Both the position numbers and the translations under genes were made by a program. Shown here piece by piece: positions 6,945 to 13,843 of a DNA stretch of 16,644 nt. The stretch comes from an uncultured Methanomassiliicoccales archaeon (GTDB lineage: Archaea; Thermoplasmatota; Thermoplasmata; Methanomassiliicoccales; Methanomethylophilaceae), in NCBI GenBank assembly GCA_959597175.1, contig CAUFXM010000017.1, positions 1 through 16,644 on the forward strand, in the 5' to 3' direction. The number at the start of each line of letters is the position of its first letter. Positions within the stretch are counted from its first letter, which is position 1. The notes beneath the pieces were generated by a model. That model was not told the origin of the DNA. It did not search any database and saw nothing but the letters and a program-made list of their open reading frames with translations.

Positions 6945-7778
6945 ATGGTGAAATGCAGCAAGTGCGGAAAGATAACATTCAGCAAGACCGCGGCCGTCTG
7001 TTCCAACTGCGGCACGCCCTTCGAGGGACGTATCGACAAGGGTTGCACCATAGACGGCGGCGTGGACGACATGAGGGCCAACAAGTTCACCCAGGCGACC
7101 GGGAAGTGGAGGACCTGCATCAGGTCGTACGGGCCGCCCTCCGATGCGGAGTACGTCAAGATGCTCCAGGCGACCCGCGACTGCATCGTGAGGCACCTGT
7201 CGGACTCGTCGTACTACAGCAGGGGCGGGATATCCGAGCTGGACTGCGACCTCCCGGACAGGGAGTTCATCCAGGACCTCCTGAACGCGCTGGAGTCGTC
7301 CCTTCCGCAGGTCACAACGAAGACCCAGCTCAACAGGCTGGCCTCCGAGTACATGTTCATCGTCTTCGATGCGTACTTCGCCTATCCGGACCTGTCGGAC
7401 ATGGTCTCCCTGATGCGCAAGGCCCACAAGACCCTGGAGGGGTTCCAGGACGCCCTGCCGACGATGACCGGCGAATGCAAGAACATCGAGCTGGAGCTGA
7501 AGTTCTTCGTCGACTACACCGACTACATCGCGGACAAGATGAACACCAGGATCAAGATGGAGGGCAGGGAGCGCATGGCGAGGATCGTGCAGTTCTGGGA
7601 TTCCCAGAAGTCCCTCAGCTATGCGGAGATGGCGATCAACGCCGCCCAGGAGTACTCCAAGGCCACCACCGCCAAGAGGCCCTCGGAGAAGCGCATCGAG
7701 TCTGCCAAGAAGGAGATCGACAGGTTCCTGGACCACTACTTCCTCACACCGTTCGGCGAGAAGCCCAAGAAGAAATGA
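6945..7778 (+). CDS. Zinc-ribbon alpha-helical protein, last gene of the arg operon
   Basis: 277 residues, function unknown. An N-terminal zinc ribbon (C4, C7, C19, C22: CSKC ... CSNC) is followed by a segment around ATGKWRTCIRSYG and then by about 220 residues that look almost wholly helical and charged, with no membrane segment. The tail is Lys-rich (KPKKK). The layout resembles archaeal zinc-ribbon adaptor or scaffold proteins with a helical C-terminal domain, but no enzyme motif is visible. The ATG at 6945 has GAGGTG 7 nt upstream overlapping the argD stop region; a GTG at 6936 is less likely. The 10-nt gap from argD and shared strand indicate co-transcription, so a role tied to arginine or nitrogen status is possible but unproven. 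Confidence 0.65.
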   Translation: MVKCSKCGKITFSKTAAVCSNCGTPFEGRIDKGCTIDGGVDDMRANKFTQATGKWRTCIRSYGPPSDAEYVKMLQATRDCIVRHLSDSSYYSRGGISELDCDLPDREFIQDLLNALESSLPQVTTKTQLNRLASEYMFIVFDAYFAYPDLSDMVSLMRKAHKTLEGFQDALPTMTGECKNIELELKFFVDYTDYIADKMNTRIKMEGRERMARIVQFWDSQKSLSYAEMAINAAQEYSKATTAKRPSEKRIESAKKEIDRFLDHYFLTPFGEKPKKK

Positions 7779-7790
7779 CGTTATCAAACA

Positions 7791-7815
7791 GGGGGCATCA
7801 GGTGCCGATGCTCCC
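7791..7815. terminator. Hairpin between convergent arg operon and YczE-like gene
   Basis: GGGGGCATC 7791-7799 pairs with GATGCTCCC 7807-7815 (nine pairs, one G-U) around a 7-nt loop. It sits in the 19-nt gap between two convergent genes and runs into the last codons of the minus-strand gene, so it could act in both directions. Confidence 0.45.
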
Positions 7816-8499
7816 GTCCTTCCTTATGTAACCCTTCACAACCTTCGTGAATATCTTGACGAAAACACCGAGCGCGACTCCGGAGAAGATCGTCCCGAGG
7901 CCGACCCCCAGGAAGTCCTGGAACACCGCGTACGAGAGGATGAACGCCAAGGCCACGAAGCACACGTCGAATATCATCATGACCTTGTCCAGCCTCACCT
8001 TCGTGACCCGGTGGATCGCCAGCACCAGCCCGTCGTCGGCGAGCATGGAGATGTTCGCGTCGATCTCCAGGACGATGCCGAAACCGATCACGGCGCAGCT
8101 GACGATGACGAGCACCCACTGCTCCAGGAGCCCGGCGACGTGCCACGGCTCCACGGCGACCTCGATCATGTCGACGAAAACGCTGAACACGATCGTGAAC
8201 GGGATCTGCGTGAGCGTGAGGAGTATCTTCTTGCGGTCGCGTATGAGGACCCACTGGAGGACCACGCACACGGTGTAGGTTATCAGAACCGTCGTGCCGA
8301 GGGACATCCCGGATGCCAGGCTGATGACGTTGGGGAGGGATGCGATGGGGGAGGCGCCCAGGTCAGCCTTCACAGACAGAACGACCCCGAAGGACATGAT
8401 GAAGAGGGAGACTATCATCTCCACCATGTCCTTCTTGAAGGTCGGACGCTGCGTGACCGCGATCTTCCTGTAGACGCTCTCTCTTCCCATTCCCATCAT
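7798..8499 (-). CDS. YczE/YitT-like integral membrane protein
   Basis: About 233 residues with roughly five hydrophobic helices. The first helix and following loop, SFGVVLSVKADLGASPIASL, match the pattern of the YczE family of small membrane proteins (SxGvaLxvkAdLGaSPi), and the GFGIVLEIDANISMLADDG segment repeats the theme, suggesting an internal duplication. Family members are of unknown or poorly defined transport function. Starts at ATG 8499, 8496 or 8490, or GTG 8532, are possible; none has a strong ribosome-binding site. I give 8499 as the first ATG of the cluster. The gene follows gltX by 43 nt on the same strand and is probably co-transcribed with it. Confidence 0.7.
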   Translation of the reverse strand: MMGMGRESVYRKIAVTQRPTFKKDMVEMIVSLFIMSFGVVLSVKADLGASPIASLPNVISLASGMSLGTTVLITYTVCVVLQWVLIRDRKKILLTLTQIPFTIVFSVFVDMIEVAVEPWHVAGLLEQWVLVIVSCAVIGFGIVLEIDANISMLADDGLVLAIHRVTKVRLDKVMMIFDVCFVALAFILSYAVFQDFLGVGLGTIFSGVALGVFVKIFTKVVKGYIRKDGSIGT

Positions 8500-8542
8500 C
8501 CCGGGGGATGTGGCCGTCCTTCGGGCGGTCACGGACGGCTCG

Positions 8543-10222
8543 TCAGCGGTGCGTGTAGACCATCACCAGGCCGTCTTCCCCTCTCGATTCGATCCTGGCG
8601 AACCCGATGCGCTCGAGCTGCACGGAGTCCCCCTTCTCGTTCTCGATGGCCTTCTCGGCGACACCGGTCCTCACGGTGCCGTCGGGCATGAGCAGCCTTG
8701 CGGGCACGCCGTCCGGTCCGACCCACTGGACGGCCTTGACGCCCTCCTTCAGCACGGACAGATCGTTGCCGTCGAACACCGCCGGATCGCCGGCGCGGAT
8801 GTTGCAGAGGTCCTTCAGGCGTATGCGTCCGGTGGACCCGAGGTCGGCATAGTCGGATGGGGAGAGGCGGACGGAAGCGGGCAGGGCGAGGTCGTAGTGC
8901 CTTGCCCCCCTCTCAGGATGATCCGGATGAAGCGGTGCGTCACCGACGATGCTCCCGTTCCCATCTATCCTCACGGTCACCGGGTCGTCCACGAAGAAGT
9001 ACCTGTTGGATATCGGGTCGATGATCTCCCTGTTCTTCACGTAAAGGCCGTCGAGGGAGAACTGGACGTCGACAGGTTTGATGCCCGCATCTATCCAGTA
9101 GTTCCTGAAGGCCTCGGCACGGATCCCGCGTCTCTTGAGCGCGCGGACGGTGCCTATGCGGACGTCGTCCCATCCGCTGTACTCGCCGGCCTTGATCCCC
9201 TTGCCGATGGTGGACGTCTTGAGGATCGCGTCCTCCACATGGACGAGCCCGTAGTGGATGAAGCGGGGCTTGTTCCAGCCCAGGTAGTCGTAGATGTACT
9301 CCTGGCGGAACGTGTTGTTGAGGTGGTCCTTCCCACGGATGACATGGGTCATCCCCATCTCGTGGTCGTCGATCGGGACGGCCAGGTTCATCATCGGGTA
9401 GGCCTGGTACTTGTCCCCGGTCCTCGGATGGGGGGAGTCCACAAGACGGAGTGCCACGAAGTCCCTGATGGCGGGGTTGGGGTGGTTCAGGTCGGTCTTC
9501 ACAACCACCACGGCCTGTCCCTCGGAGTACCCGTTGGACAGGAAGCGGTCGTACCTCTCGAGCTGCTCCTCCACGGGGAGCTCGCGACAGGGGCATGCCA
9601 CCCCCTGCTCCTTCAGCTCCCTCCAGTGGTCGCCGTCGCAGGTGCAGACGTAGGCCTTCCCCATCTCCAGGAGCCTGCGGGTGTAGTCATAGTACTTCTC
9701 GAACCTGTCGGACTGGTAGAACGTACGTCCGATCTTGACCCCGAGCCAGTCCAGGTCCTCGATGATCATGTCGTAGGCGTCCGGCTCTATGCGCTCTGGG
9801 TTGGTGTCCTCGAACCTGAGGACAAGCTCCCCGCCGTAGCGCTTCACGTACTCGTCGTTGATGACCGATGCCCTCGTGTGGCCGATGTGCAGGGGCCCTG
9901 AGGGTCCGGGGGCGATGCGCATCACGACCTCCCCGTCGACGCCCTCGAGGTCAGGCAGTCCGTGGTTGCGGGGCTTCTTGTCCTTGTGGGCCAGAGAGGG
10001 GTCTATCGACTCCAGTGCGTTCTCCTGCTGCTCTGGGGTCATCGAGTTGACCTCTTCGACGACAGCATCGATGACGGCGCTGACGGACGCGACGTCTCCG
10101 CGAAGCTCGGGGCATTCCCCCAGTACCTTTCCAAGGACCGCCTTGGGGTTGGCGCTTCCCTTGTGGAAGACGGCGTTCTGCAGTGCGTATTTCCTGATCG
10201 AATCCTCGATGCTGTCAGGCAT
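8543..10222 (-). CDS. gltX: Glutamyl-tRNA synthetase, archaeal type
   Basis: 559 residues, class I aminoacyl-tRNA synthetase charging tRNA-Glu in the cytoplasm; in archaea it is usually non-discriminating and also makes Glu-tRNA-Gln for GatDE. An N-terminal helical extension of about 90 residues precedes the catalytic domain, as in archaeal and eukaryotic GluRS. APGPSGPLHIGHTRAS holds the HIGH motif (112-115), and RFEDTNPERI follows. LKTSTIGKGIKAGEYSGWDD is the archaeal form of the KMSKS region. The C-terminal half is the beta-barrel anticodon-binding domain typical of the archaeal/GlnRS-like group. The ATG at 10222 is preferred over 10237 because the TATA box at 10245-10252 predicts transcription starting right at it, i.e. 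a leaderless message. Confidence 0.95.
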   Translation of the reverse strand: MPDSIEDSIRKYALQNAVFHKGSANPKAVLGKVLGECPELRGDVASVSAVIDAVVEEVNSMTPEQQENALESIDPSLAHKDKKPRNHGLPDLEGVDGEVVMRIAPGPSGPLHIGHTRASVINDEYVKRYGGELVLRFEDTNPERIEPDAYDMIIEDLDWLGVKIGRTFYQSDRFEKYYDYTRRLLEMGKAYVCTCDGDHWRELKEQGVACPCRELPVEEQLERYDRFLSNGYSEGQAVVVVKTDLNHPNPAIRDFVALRLVDSPHPRTGDKYQAYPMMNLAVPIDDHEMGMTHVIRGKDHLNNTFRQEYIYDYLGWNKPRFIHYGLVHVEDAILKTSTIGKGIKAGEYSGWDDVRIGTVRALKRRGIRAEAFRNYWIDAGIKPVDVQFSLDGLYVKNREIIDPISNRYFFVDDPVTVRIDGNGSIVGDAPLHPDHPERGARHYDLALPASVRLSPSDYADLGSTGRIRLKDLCNIRAGDPAVFDGNDLSVLKEGVKAVQWVGPDGVPARLLMPDGTVRTGVAEKAIENEKGDSVQLERIGFARIESRGEDGLVMVYTHR

Positions 10223-10244
10223 GACCCAGCCATGCATCAGTATT

Positions 10245-10252
10245 TATTTAAA
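10245..10252 (-). promoter_or_regulatory. TATA box of gltX
   Basis: TTTAAATA on the minus strand, centred 26 nt before the ATG at 10222, supports a leaderless transcript and decides the start. The element AAATTTGTGTAATT (10271-10284) lies about 20 nt upstream. Confidence 0.6.
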
Positions 10253-10270
10253 CAATGACTTGAAATCGAG

Positions 10271-10284
10271 AATTACACAAATTT
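10271..10284 (-). promoter_or_regulatory. TTACACAAAT-type intergenic element
   Basis: The plus strand reads AATTACACAAATTT. The core ACACAAAT with flanking T's recurs at 191-201 (TTTACACAAAT) and 12697-12709 (AATTACACAAATA), each time upstream of a TATA box; the 10271 and 12697 copies sit about 20 nt from theirs. Possible binding site for a common transcription factor. Confidence 0.35.
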
Positions 10285-10360
10285 CGATCCCAAGAACGAG
10301 GGTATGTCTGGCACATGGAGTCCCGAGCGGCAGAAGGGTGTGATGGAAGGTAAAGGGTTT

Positions 10361-10390
10361 GATGCGGCGACAGGAACCCGCCGCCGCATC
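10361..10390 (-). terminator. Terminator hairpin after mtbB
   Basis: GATGCGGCG 10361-10369 pairs perfectly with CGCCGCATC 10382-10390 across a 12-nt loop, 7 nt beyond the mtbB stop. It marks the end of the mtbC-mtbB transcript. Confidence 0.6.
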
Positions 10391-10397
10391 GTCTGGA

Positions 10398-11804
10398 TCA
10401 TCTCTTGTTGATGAGTCCTCTGAAGAACTCGCAGCTGTTGATCTTGATGTCCAGGAGGTCCTCGATGTTCATCTTCGCGGAGATGCCACGGGGCGCCTTG
10501 GGGACACCGGTGACGACACCGATCCTCAGCTCCTCCCTGAGCTCCCTCATGACCTGCTCGTCGGACATCTCGAAGGTGGTGACTCCCAGCTTCTTTGCCA
10601 CATACTCCTTGGCGTCCTTGAGCCTCATGTTCTTGGTGAACTGCATCCTGGCGATCAGGTCACCAGAGGTCCTGATTCCGCCCATTCCGGAGGCCATGTA
10701 GTGGGCGATGAACATACCGGCGGGGTCTCCCGCACCGGCCTATATACCGTCGACGCAGGCGACCTCGGCCATGATCTTGCTGGCCCTCGTCACGCAGTCG
10801 ATGGGAGGGGTCTCGAGCATCGGGACACCGCAGACACCCATTCCCATGTTGGCGTGGACGGGGATGTTGGAGGTCCTGACGCAGTCCTTCACGATGACGG
10901 CAGCGCGGGCGACGTTCCAGGCGAAGCTCCTGGAGGTGTTGGTGTTGACCACGGCGCCGAAGATGTTGGCTCCGGCCTTCTGGCACAGCTTGACCTGCTC
11001 GTTGGGGTAGAGTCCGGCGACGACCTTGCCGTCGTACTCGATCTCACCGTGGATTCCGAGGACGTTCTCGGCGGCCATTCCCATGGTGATATACGCTCCG
11101 GGGTTGTCCTTCCTCAGCTGCTCGACTCCCCTCAGGGTGGCGACGAACTCGGCGTCACCGGCGGAGGCGGTGGTGTCGAAGTTGAAACCGTCGGCTCCGG
11201 CGGAGATCATGTTCTCGGAGACGTAGACGATGTCCCTGGTGAGCTGCTCGGCGGCGGCCTCGGCGTTTTTCTGGGCCTCCTCGATCCTGAACTCCCTCAT
11301 GAGGTCGGCGGGGTTGAGGTGGGCTCCGTCGGGGGCGTAGTACAGTCCCATGTTGGGCATGGCGCCGTACAGGGTGGGGACGGTCATGCGCATGGCGGCC
11401 TGCTGCATCGCGGTCATCTCGGGACCGACGATGGGCTTCACGGGCTTGATGGAGTAGTCGGTGGTGGTGAGCTCGAACGTATCGAAACCGATGGCGCGCT
11501 CGATGACCTCCATGGTGTCGATACGGCCCATCTCCACACCGTTGCAGCAGCTTCCGCTGTCGAGGATGAACTTGTGGGGTCCGCCGTCCTCGGTGAGGAT
11601 GACCTCGTGTCCGCGCTCGACACCGACGATCCTGTTCTTGTTGCAGATGATCTCGCAGATCTGGTCCACGTCGTTCTGGGTGAGCTCGGGGACCTGTGCC
11701 GCGTCGGCTCCGTCGGCCATACCGGCCATGACGTCGTCGTAGATCTGCTCCTTTGTCATCGTGACGGTCCTTCCGTCACCCATCCTTGTGATGAACTCGC
11801 TCAT
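10398..11804 (-). CDS. mtbB: Dimethylamine:corrinoid methyltransferase with pyrrolysine (UAG at 10740-10742)
   Basis: Transfers a methyl group from dimethylamine to the Co(I) corrinoid of MtbC, giving monomethylamine. Read through the in-frame TAG at codon 355 it gives 468 residues, matching the known MtbB length of about 467. Family features: the N-terminal RMGDG motif, YGAMPNMGLYYAPDG, GADGFNFDTT, NTNTS, HANMGMGV, and GVPMLETPPIDCVTRASK just before VDGI-(UAG)-AGAGDPAGM. The part after UAG continues exactly as expected (IAHYMASGMGG, AKEYVAKKLGV, MRELREEL, KMNIEDLLDIKINSCEFF), proving this is recoding and not a broken gene. The real stop is TGA at 10398-10400. The ATG at 11804 overlaps the mtbC stop (ATGA), so the two are translationally coupled. 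Automated callers would split it at the amber codon. Confidence 0.97.
10716..10739 (-). promoter_or_regulatory. PYLIS-like stem-loop just after the amber codon
   Basis: Directly 3' of the UAG the message can fold GCGGG-AGAC-CCCGC (10733-10720), extended below a 2-nt bulge by up to four more pairs down to the base next to UAG. A stem-loop at this place was proposed to help pyrrolysine insertion in mtmB. In GC-rich coding sequence it may be coincidence. Confidence 0.3.
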
Positions 11805-12448
11805 GCGGATCCCGCCTTTGCCTTGGCCTTCTCGGTCGTCTCGGAAGCGGACTCGCCGTAGATGTCCGCTCCGATCTTCTCGCAGTACGCCTGGGTGACA
11901 GGGGCTCCTCCGACCATGACGGTCACGTTGTCCCTGAGTCCGGCGTCCTTCAGCATCTCGATGACGTCCTTCATGACGGTCATGGTGGTGGTCATGAGGG
12001 CGGACATGCCGCAGTAGTTGCATCCGGCCTTGACCTCGTTGATGAAGTCGGCCTTGGGGACGTCCCTTCCGAGGTCGTGGACGTCGAATCCGGCGCACTG
12101 GAGCATGGTGGAACAGATGGACTTGCCGATGTCGTGGACATCTCCCTCGACGGTTCCCATGACGACAACTCCGGTGCTCTTCTGGGCGCTGGCGTTGTTG
12201 GCGAGCTCGGGGCCGAGGACCTCCATCGCGTTCTTCATTCCGGCGGCAGCGGACAGGACGTGGGGGAGGAACAGCCTTCCCCTCTCGAACAGGACTCCGA
12301 CCTCGGACATCCCAGCGCTCATGGCGTCGATGATGGCGGTGGCGGGCATTCCGGCCTCACGGGCCTTGCTGACGGCGGCCTGGATCTCGGGAACTTTGCA
12401 TCCGACCATCGCATCGGACAGTGCTTTGCTCTCTGCCTCAAAACTCAT
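11801..12448 (-). CDS. mtbC: Dimethylamine corrinoid protein
   Basis: 215 residues. It carries the methyl group from MtbB to MtbA, which passes it to coenzyme M. A four-helix cap domain fills about residues 1-85 (ending LPHVLSAAAGMKNAMEVL). The B12-binding Rossmann domain follows, with the signature GDVHDIGKS: H105 is the cobalt lower ligand. The later GMSALMTTTM and MVGGAPVT elements match the rest of the cobalamin fold. The ATG at 12448 has GGAGAG 5 nt upstream. The TGA overlaps the mtbB ATG. MtmC and MttC look similar; the subtype comes from the coupled mtbB gene. No mtbA is present in the window. Confidence 0.95.
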   Translation of the reverse strand: MSFEAESKALSDAMVGCKVPEIQAAVSKAREAGMPATAIIDAMSAGMSEVGVLFERGRLFLPHVLSAAAGMKNAMEVLGPELANNASAQKSTGVVVMGTVEGDVHDIGKSICSTMLQCAGFDVHDLGRDVPKADFINEVKAGCNYCGMSALMTTTMTVMKDVIEMLKDAGLRDNVTVMVGGAPVTQAYCEKIGADIYGESASETTEKAKAKAGSA

Positions 12449-12462
12449 CTTATCTCTCCAAT

Positions 12463-12496
12463 TCCGAGTCTTCTCGGATAGTTAAAAAATATAGTA
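12463..12496 (-). promoter_or_regulatory. mtbC promoter with a dyad at the predicted start site
   Basis: On the minus strand ACTATATTTTTT (12485-12496) is a good TATA box, and the predicted transcript start near 12464 falls in a perfect 6-bp dyad TCCGAG-AAGA-CTCGGA (12478-12463). This could be an operator over the start site or a hairpin just ahead of the GGAGAG ribosome-binding site. The half-site with its flank, CTATCCGAG, recurs in opposite orientation at 12677-12685. Confidence 0.5.
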
Positions 12497-12624
12497 GTAT
12501 TATTTAAAATAATTCCCCAAATGGAAATTGATTAGATAACTTTAGTTTAATATTATATAAAAGATGATACTATGAATAACGCATTTCTTTCATTTGATTT
12601 AATTATATATTTTTAAAGAACTCC

Positions 12625-12652
12625 CAAAATCACCTGGAATCGAGTGATTTTG
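12625..12652. promoter_or_regulatory. 9-bp inverted repeat in the mtbC/marR intergenic region
   Basis: CAAAATCAC 12625-12633 and GTGATTTTG 12644-12652 are perfect inverted arms with a 10-nt spacer, flanked by AT-rich, TATA-like DNA. Candidate operator for a dimeric regulator. Confidence 0.45.
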
Positions 12653-12676
12653 CTCATATTATCGCTTTAAAACGAC

Positions 12677-12685
12677 CTATCCGAG
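12677..12685 (+). promoter_or_regulatory. Second copy of CTATCCGAG
   Basis: CTATCCGAG matches 12473-12481 on the other strand, inside the mtbC start-site dyad. Here it lies in ACCTATCCGAGGT, itself a short imperfect palindrome. Confidence 0.3.
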
Positions 12686-12727
12686 GTTATGATTGAAATT
12701 ACACAAATAATTGTATTTGGACGATAT

Positions 12728-12737
12728 CTATAAATAA
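12728..12737 (+). promoter_or_regulatory. Orphan TATA box with TTACACAAAT upstream
   Basis: CTATAAATAA is close to the archaeal TATA consensus and predicts transcription from about 12757. AATTACACAAATA lies at 12697-12709. No credible coding start follows within 400 nt, so this promoter may drive a non-coding RNA or a decayed gene. Confidence 0.45.
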
Positions 12738-12756
12738 TACTTGTCGTAACAGCGAA

Positions 12757-13110
12757 TCGATTCAAAATTGTTCATCAATTCAGTTCATCGAGCAATCTGA
12801 AGCCGCAAGGGAAGGTCCACGTATTGCTAGGCATACTCATCATGCGATCACCCCAACGAAGATTTGGGAATCATGTCGATCGTCGGATGAACAGCATCGA
12901 TCCTTCGTGATCCGACAGCAACGCTCTGAACGGTCCAGAGTTGTTGTCAGTTGATGATGAATCCACGAATGGGTCAGACATTGATAAGTACTTAGTCTCG
13001 AAATGCAGGTTTGACAAGAGATGTTTACGGAAGTATGGCCTCGAATCGGACATCTTTCCGATGCAGGGGCGAGTACATGCAGCCCTTCTATCCGTGTATC
13101 GTTGGTCTAG
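12757..13110 (+). other. Non-AT-rich island, possible ncRNA or decayed gene
   Basis: Between two AT-rich flanks lies about 350 nt of more balanced composition with no intact gene. On the plus strand it can form GTCGGAT/ATCCGAC (12884-12890 with 12909-12915), CTCTG/CAGAG around 12925-12940 and TCGGA/TCCGA around 13047-13062. Short open stretches occur in several frames, including a 60-codon minus-strand frame at 12871-13053, but none has a ribosome-binding site, a recognisable domain or the codon use of neighbouring genes. It is not a tRNA I can fold, and the Pyl tRNA is not here. The stretch 13111-13220 is AT-rich with nothing visible. Confidence 0.3.
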
Positions 13111-13220
13111 ATTTCTTTAAAAAAATCAGACAAATGGCTGTACATCTGTGGATTATCAATAATATTGATGGTTTCAATCAATCGTATCGGATATTTATCA
13201 GACGAAGTTAAATTGCAAAG

Positions 13221-13230
13221 TTTTATATAA
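13221..13230 (+). promoter_or_regulatory. TATA box of the MarR-type gene
   Basis: TTTTATATAA, predicted start near 13251, leaves a leader of about 15-20 nt before the ATG codons at 13268 and 13274. Confidence 0.55.
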
Positions 13231-13267
13231 ATTGAACATTTAATTAAATTTGATAAACAATTATGTG

Positions 13268-13702
13268 ATGTGCATGGTGGACCTGAGACGCAGTTTCTTT
13301 GACATGTATCATGCGATTTCCTGGATGGAGTTCCAGACTAATGTCCGTCACAGCGGGGACATGAGTTACAGGGATATCATGTACATCAACCTCATCATGT
13401 TCATGGACAACTGCACCGTGTCCAAGCTCGCGGAGATGCTCAACATCTCGAAACCCGCGGTCACGGTAAGGGTCAACCAGCTCATCGAGAAGGGGATCGT
13501 CATCAAGCAGAAGAGCAAGGTCGACGAAAGGGTGAACATTCTCATGATCTCCCCCAAGATGTACACGCTGTATGGAGACGAGGACAGGCGTATCAACCAC
13601 TCTCTCACGAAGTTGTGCGAGGAGTACTCCCCCGAGGACGTCGCCAAGTTCTCGGAGATGCTCGCCAGCCTCTCTAAGAACCTGGTCGATCCGGACCTCT
13701 GA
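13268..13702 (+). CDS. MarR-family winged-helix transcriptional regulator
   Basis: About 144 residues. An N-terminal dimerisation helix (RRSFFDMYHAISWMEF) is followed by a helix-turn-helix (TVSKLAEMLNISKPAVTVRVNQLIEKG, about 50-76), a beta-wing (QKSKVDERVNILMIS, about 81-95) and a long C-terminal helical arm, the MarR layout. No Cys-based sensor is obvious. ATG 13268 or 13274 follow the TATA box at a proper distance; a TTG at 13250 would overlap the predicted transcript start. The gene points away from mtbC across an inverted-repeat-rich region and towards pylB, so control of the methylamine genes, and of itself, is the natural hypothesis; the ligand is unknown. Confidence 0.8.
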   Translation: MCMVDLRRSFFDMYHAISWMEFQTNVRHSGDMSYRDIMYINLIMFMDNCTVSKLAEMLNISKPAVTVRVNQLIEKGIVIKQKSKVDERVNILMISPKMYTLYGDEDRRINHSLTKLCEEYSPEDVAKFSEMLASLSKNLVDPDL

Positions 13703-13809
13703 TGCCGGGGCGAATCACAGCTCAGCACCTGATTGGATCATCGCTCGTCTCAGGGAATCTGGTGTGACGCACGCCGAGATGTACGTCCAATTACAAAGAT
13801 GAGAAAGAA

Positions 13810-13833
13810 GATGGGTGGTCTCATCCACCCATC
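13810..13833 (-). terminator. Terminator of pylB
   Basis: Perfect 9-bp stem GATGGGTGG / CCACCCATC with a 6-nt loop, 10 nt beyond the pylB stop and followed on the minus strand by TTCTTTCTC. It may also stop convergent transcription from the MarR gene. Confidence 0.7.
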
Positions 13834-13843
13834 ATGGGTTTGC

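Noticed and set aside
10740..10742. TAG as a nonsense mutation splitting mtbB into two pseudogene parts
   Set aside because: The frame continues with fully conserved MtbB sequence, the position is the known pyrrolysine site, and pylB is nearby.
10359..11861. Long plus-strand open frame of about 500 codons opposite mtbB
   Set aside because: It is the antisense shadow of mtbB; the translation is low-complexity (Gly/Asp/Val/Leu/His) and has no domain or ribosome-binding site.
12871..13053. 60-codon minus-strand frame
   Set aside because: No ribosome-binding site, no recognisable domain, and it lies inside the hairpin-bearing island; at most a gene remnant.
13011..13211. 66-codon plus-strand frame before the MarR gene
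   Set aside because: It runs into AT-rich promoter DNA and has no start signal or family resemblance.
12480..13250. Search for the pyrrolysine tRNA (CUA anticodon) near mtbC and pylB
   Set aside because: No cloverleaf with a CTCTAAA-type anticodon loop is visible on either strand here or elsewhere in the window.
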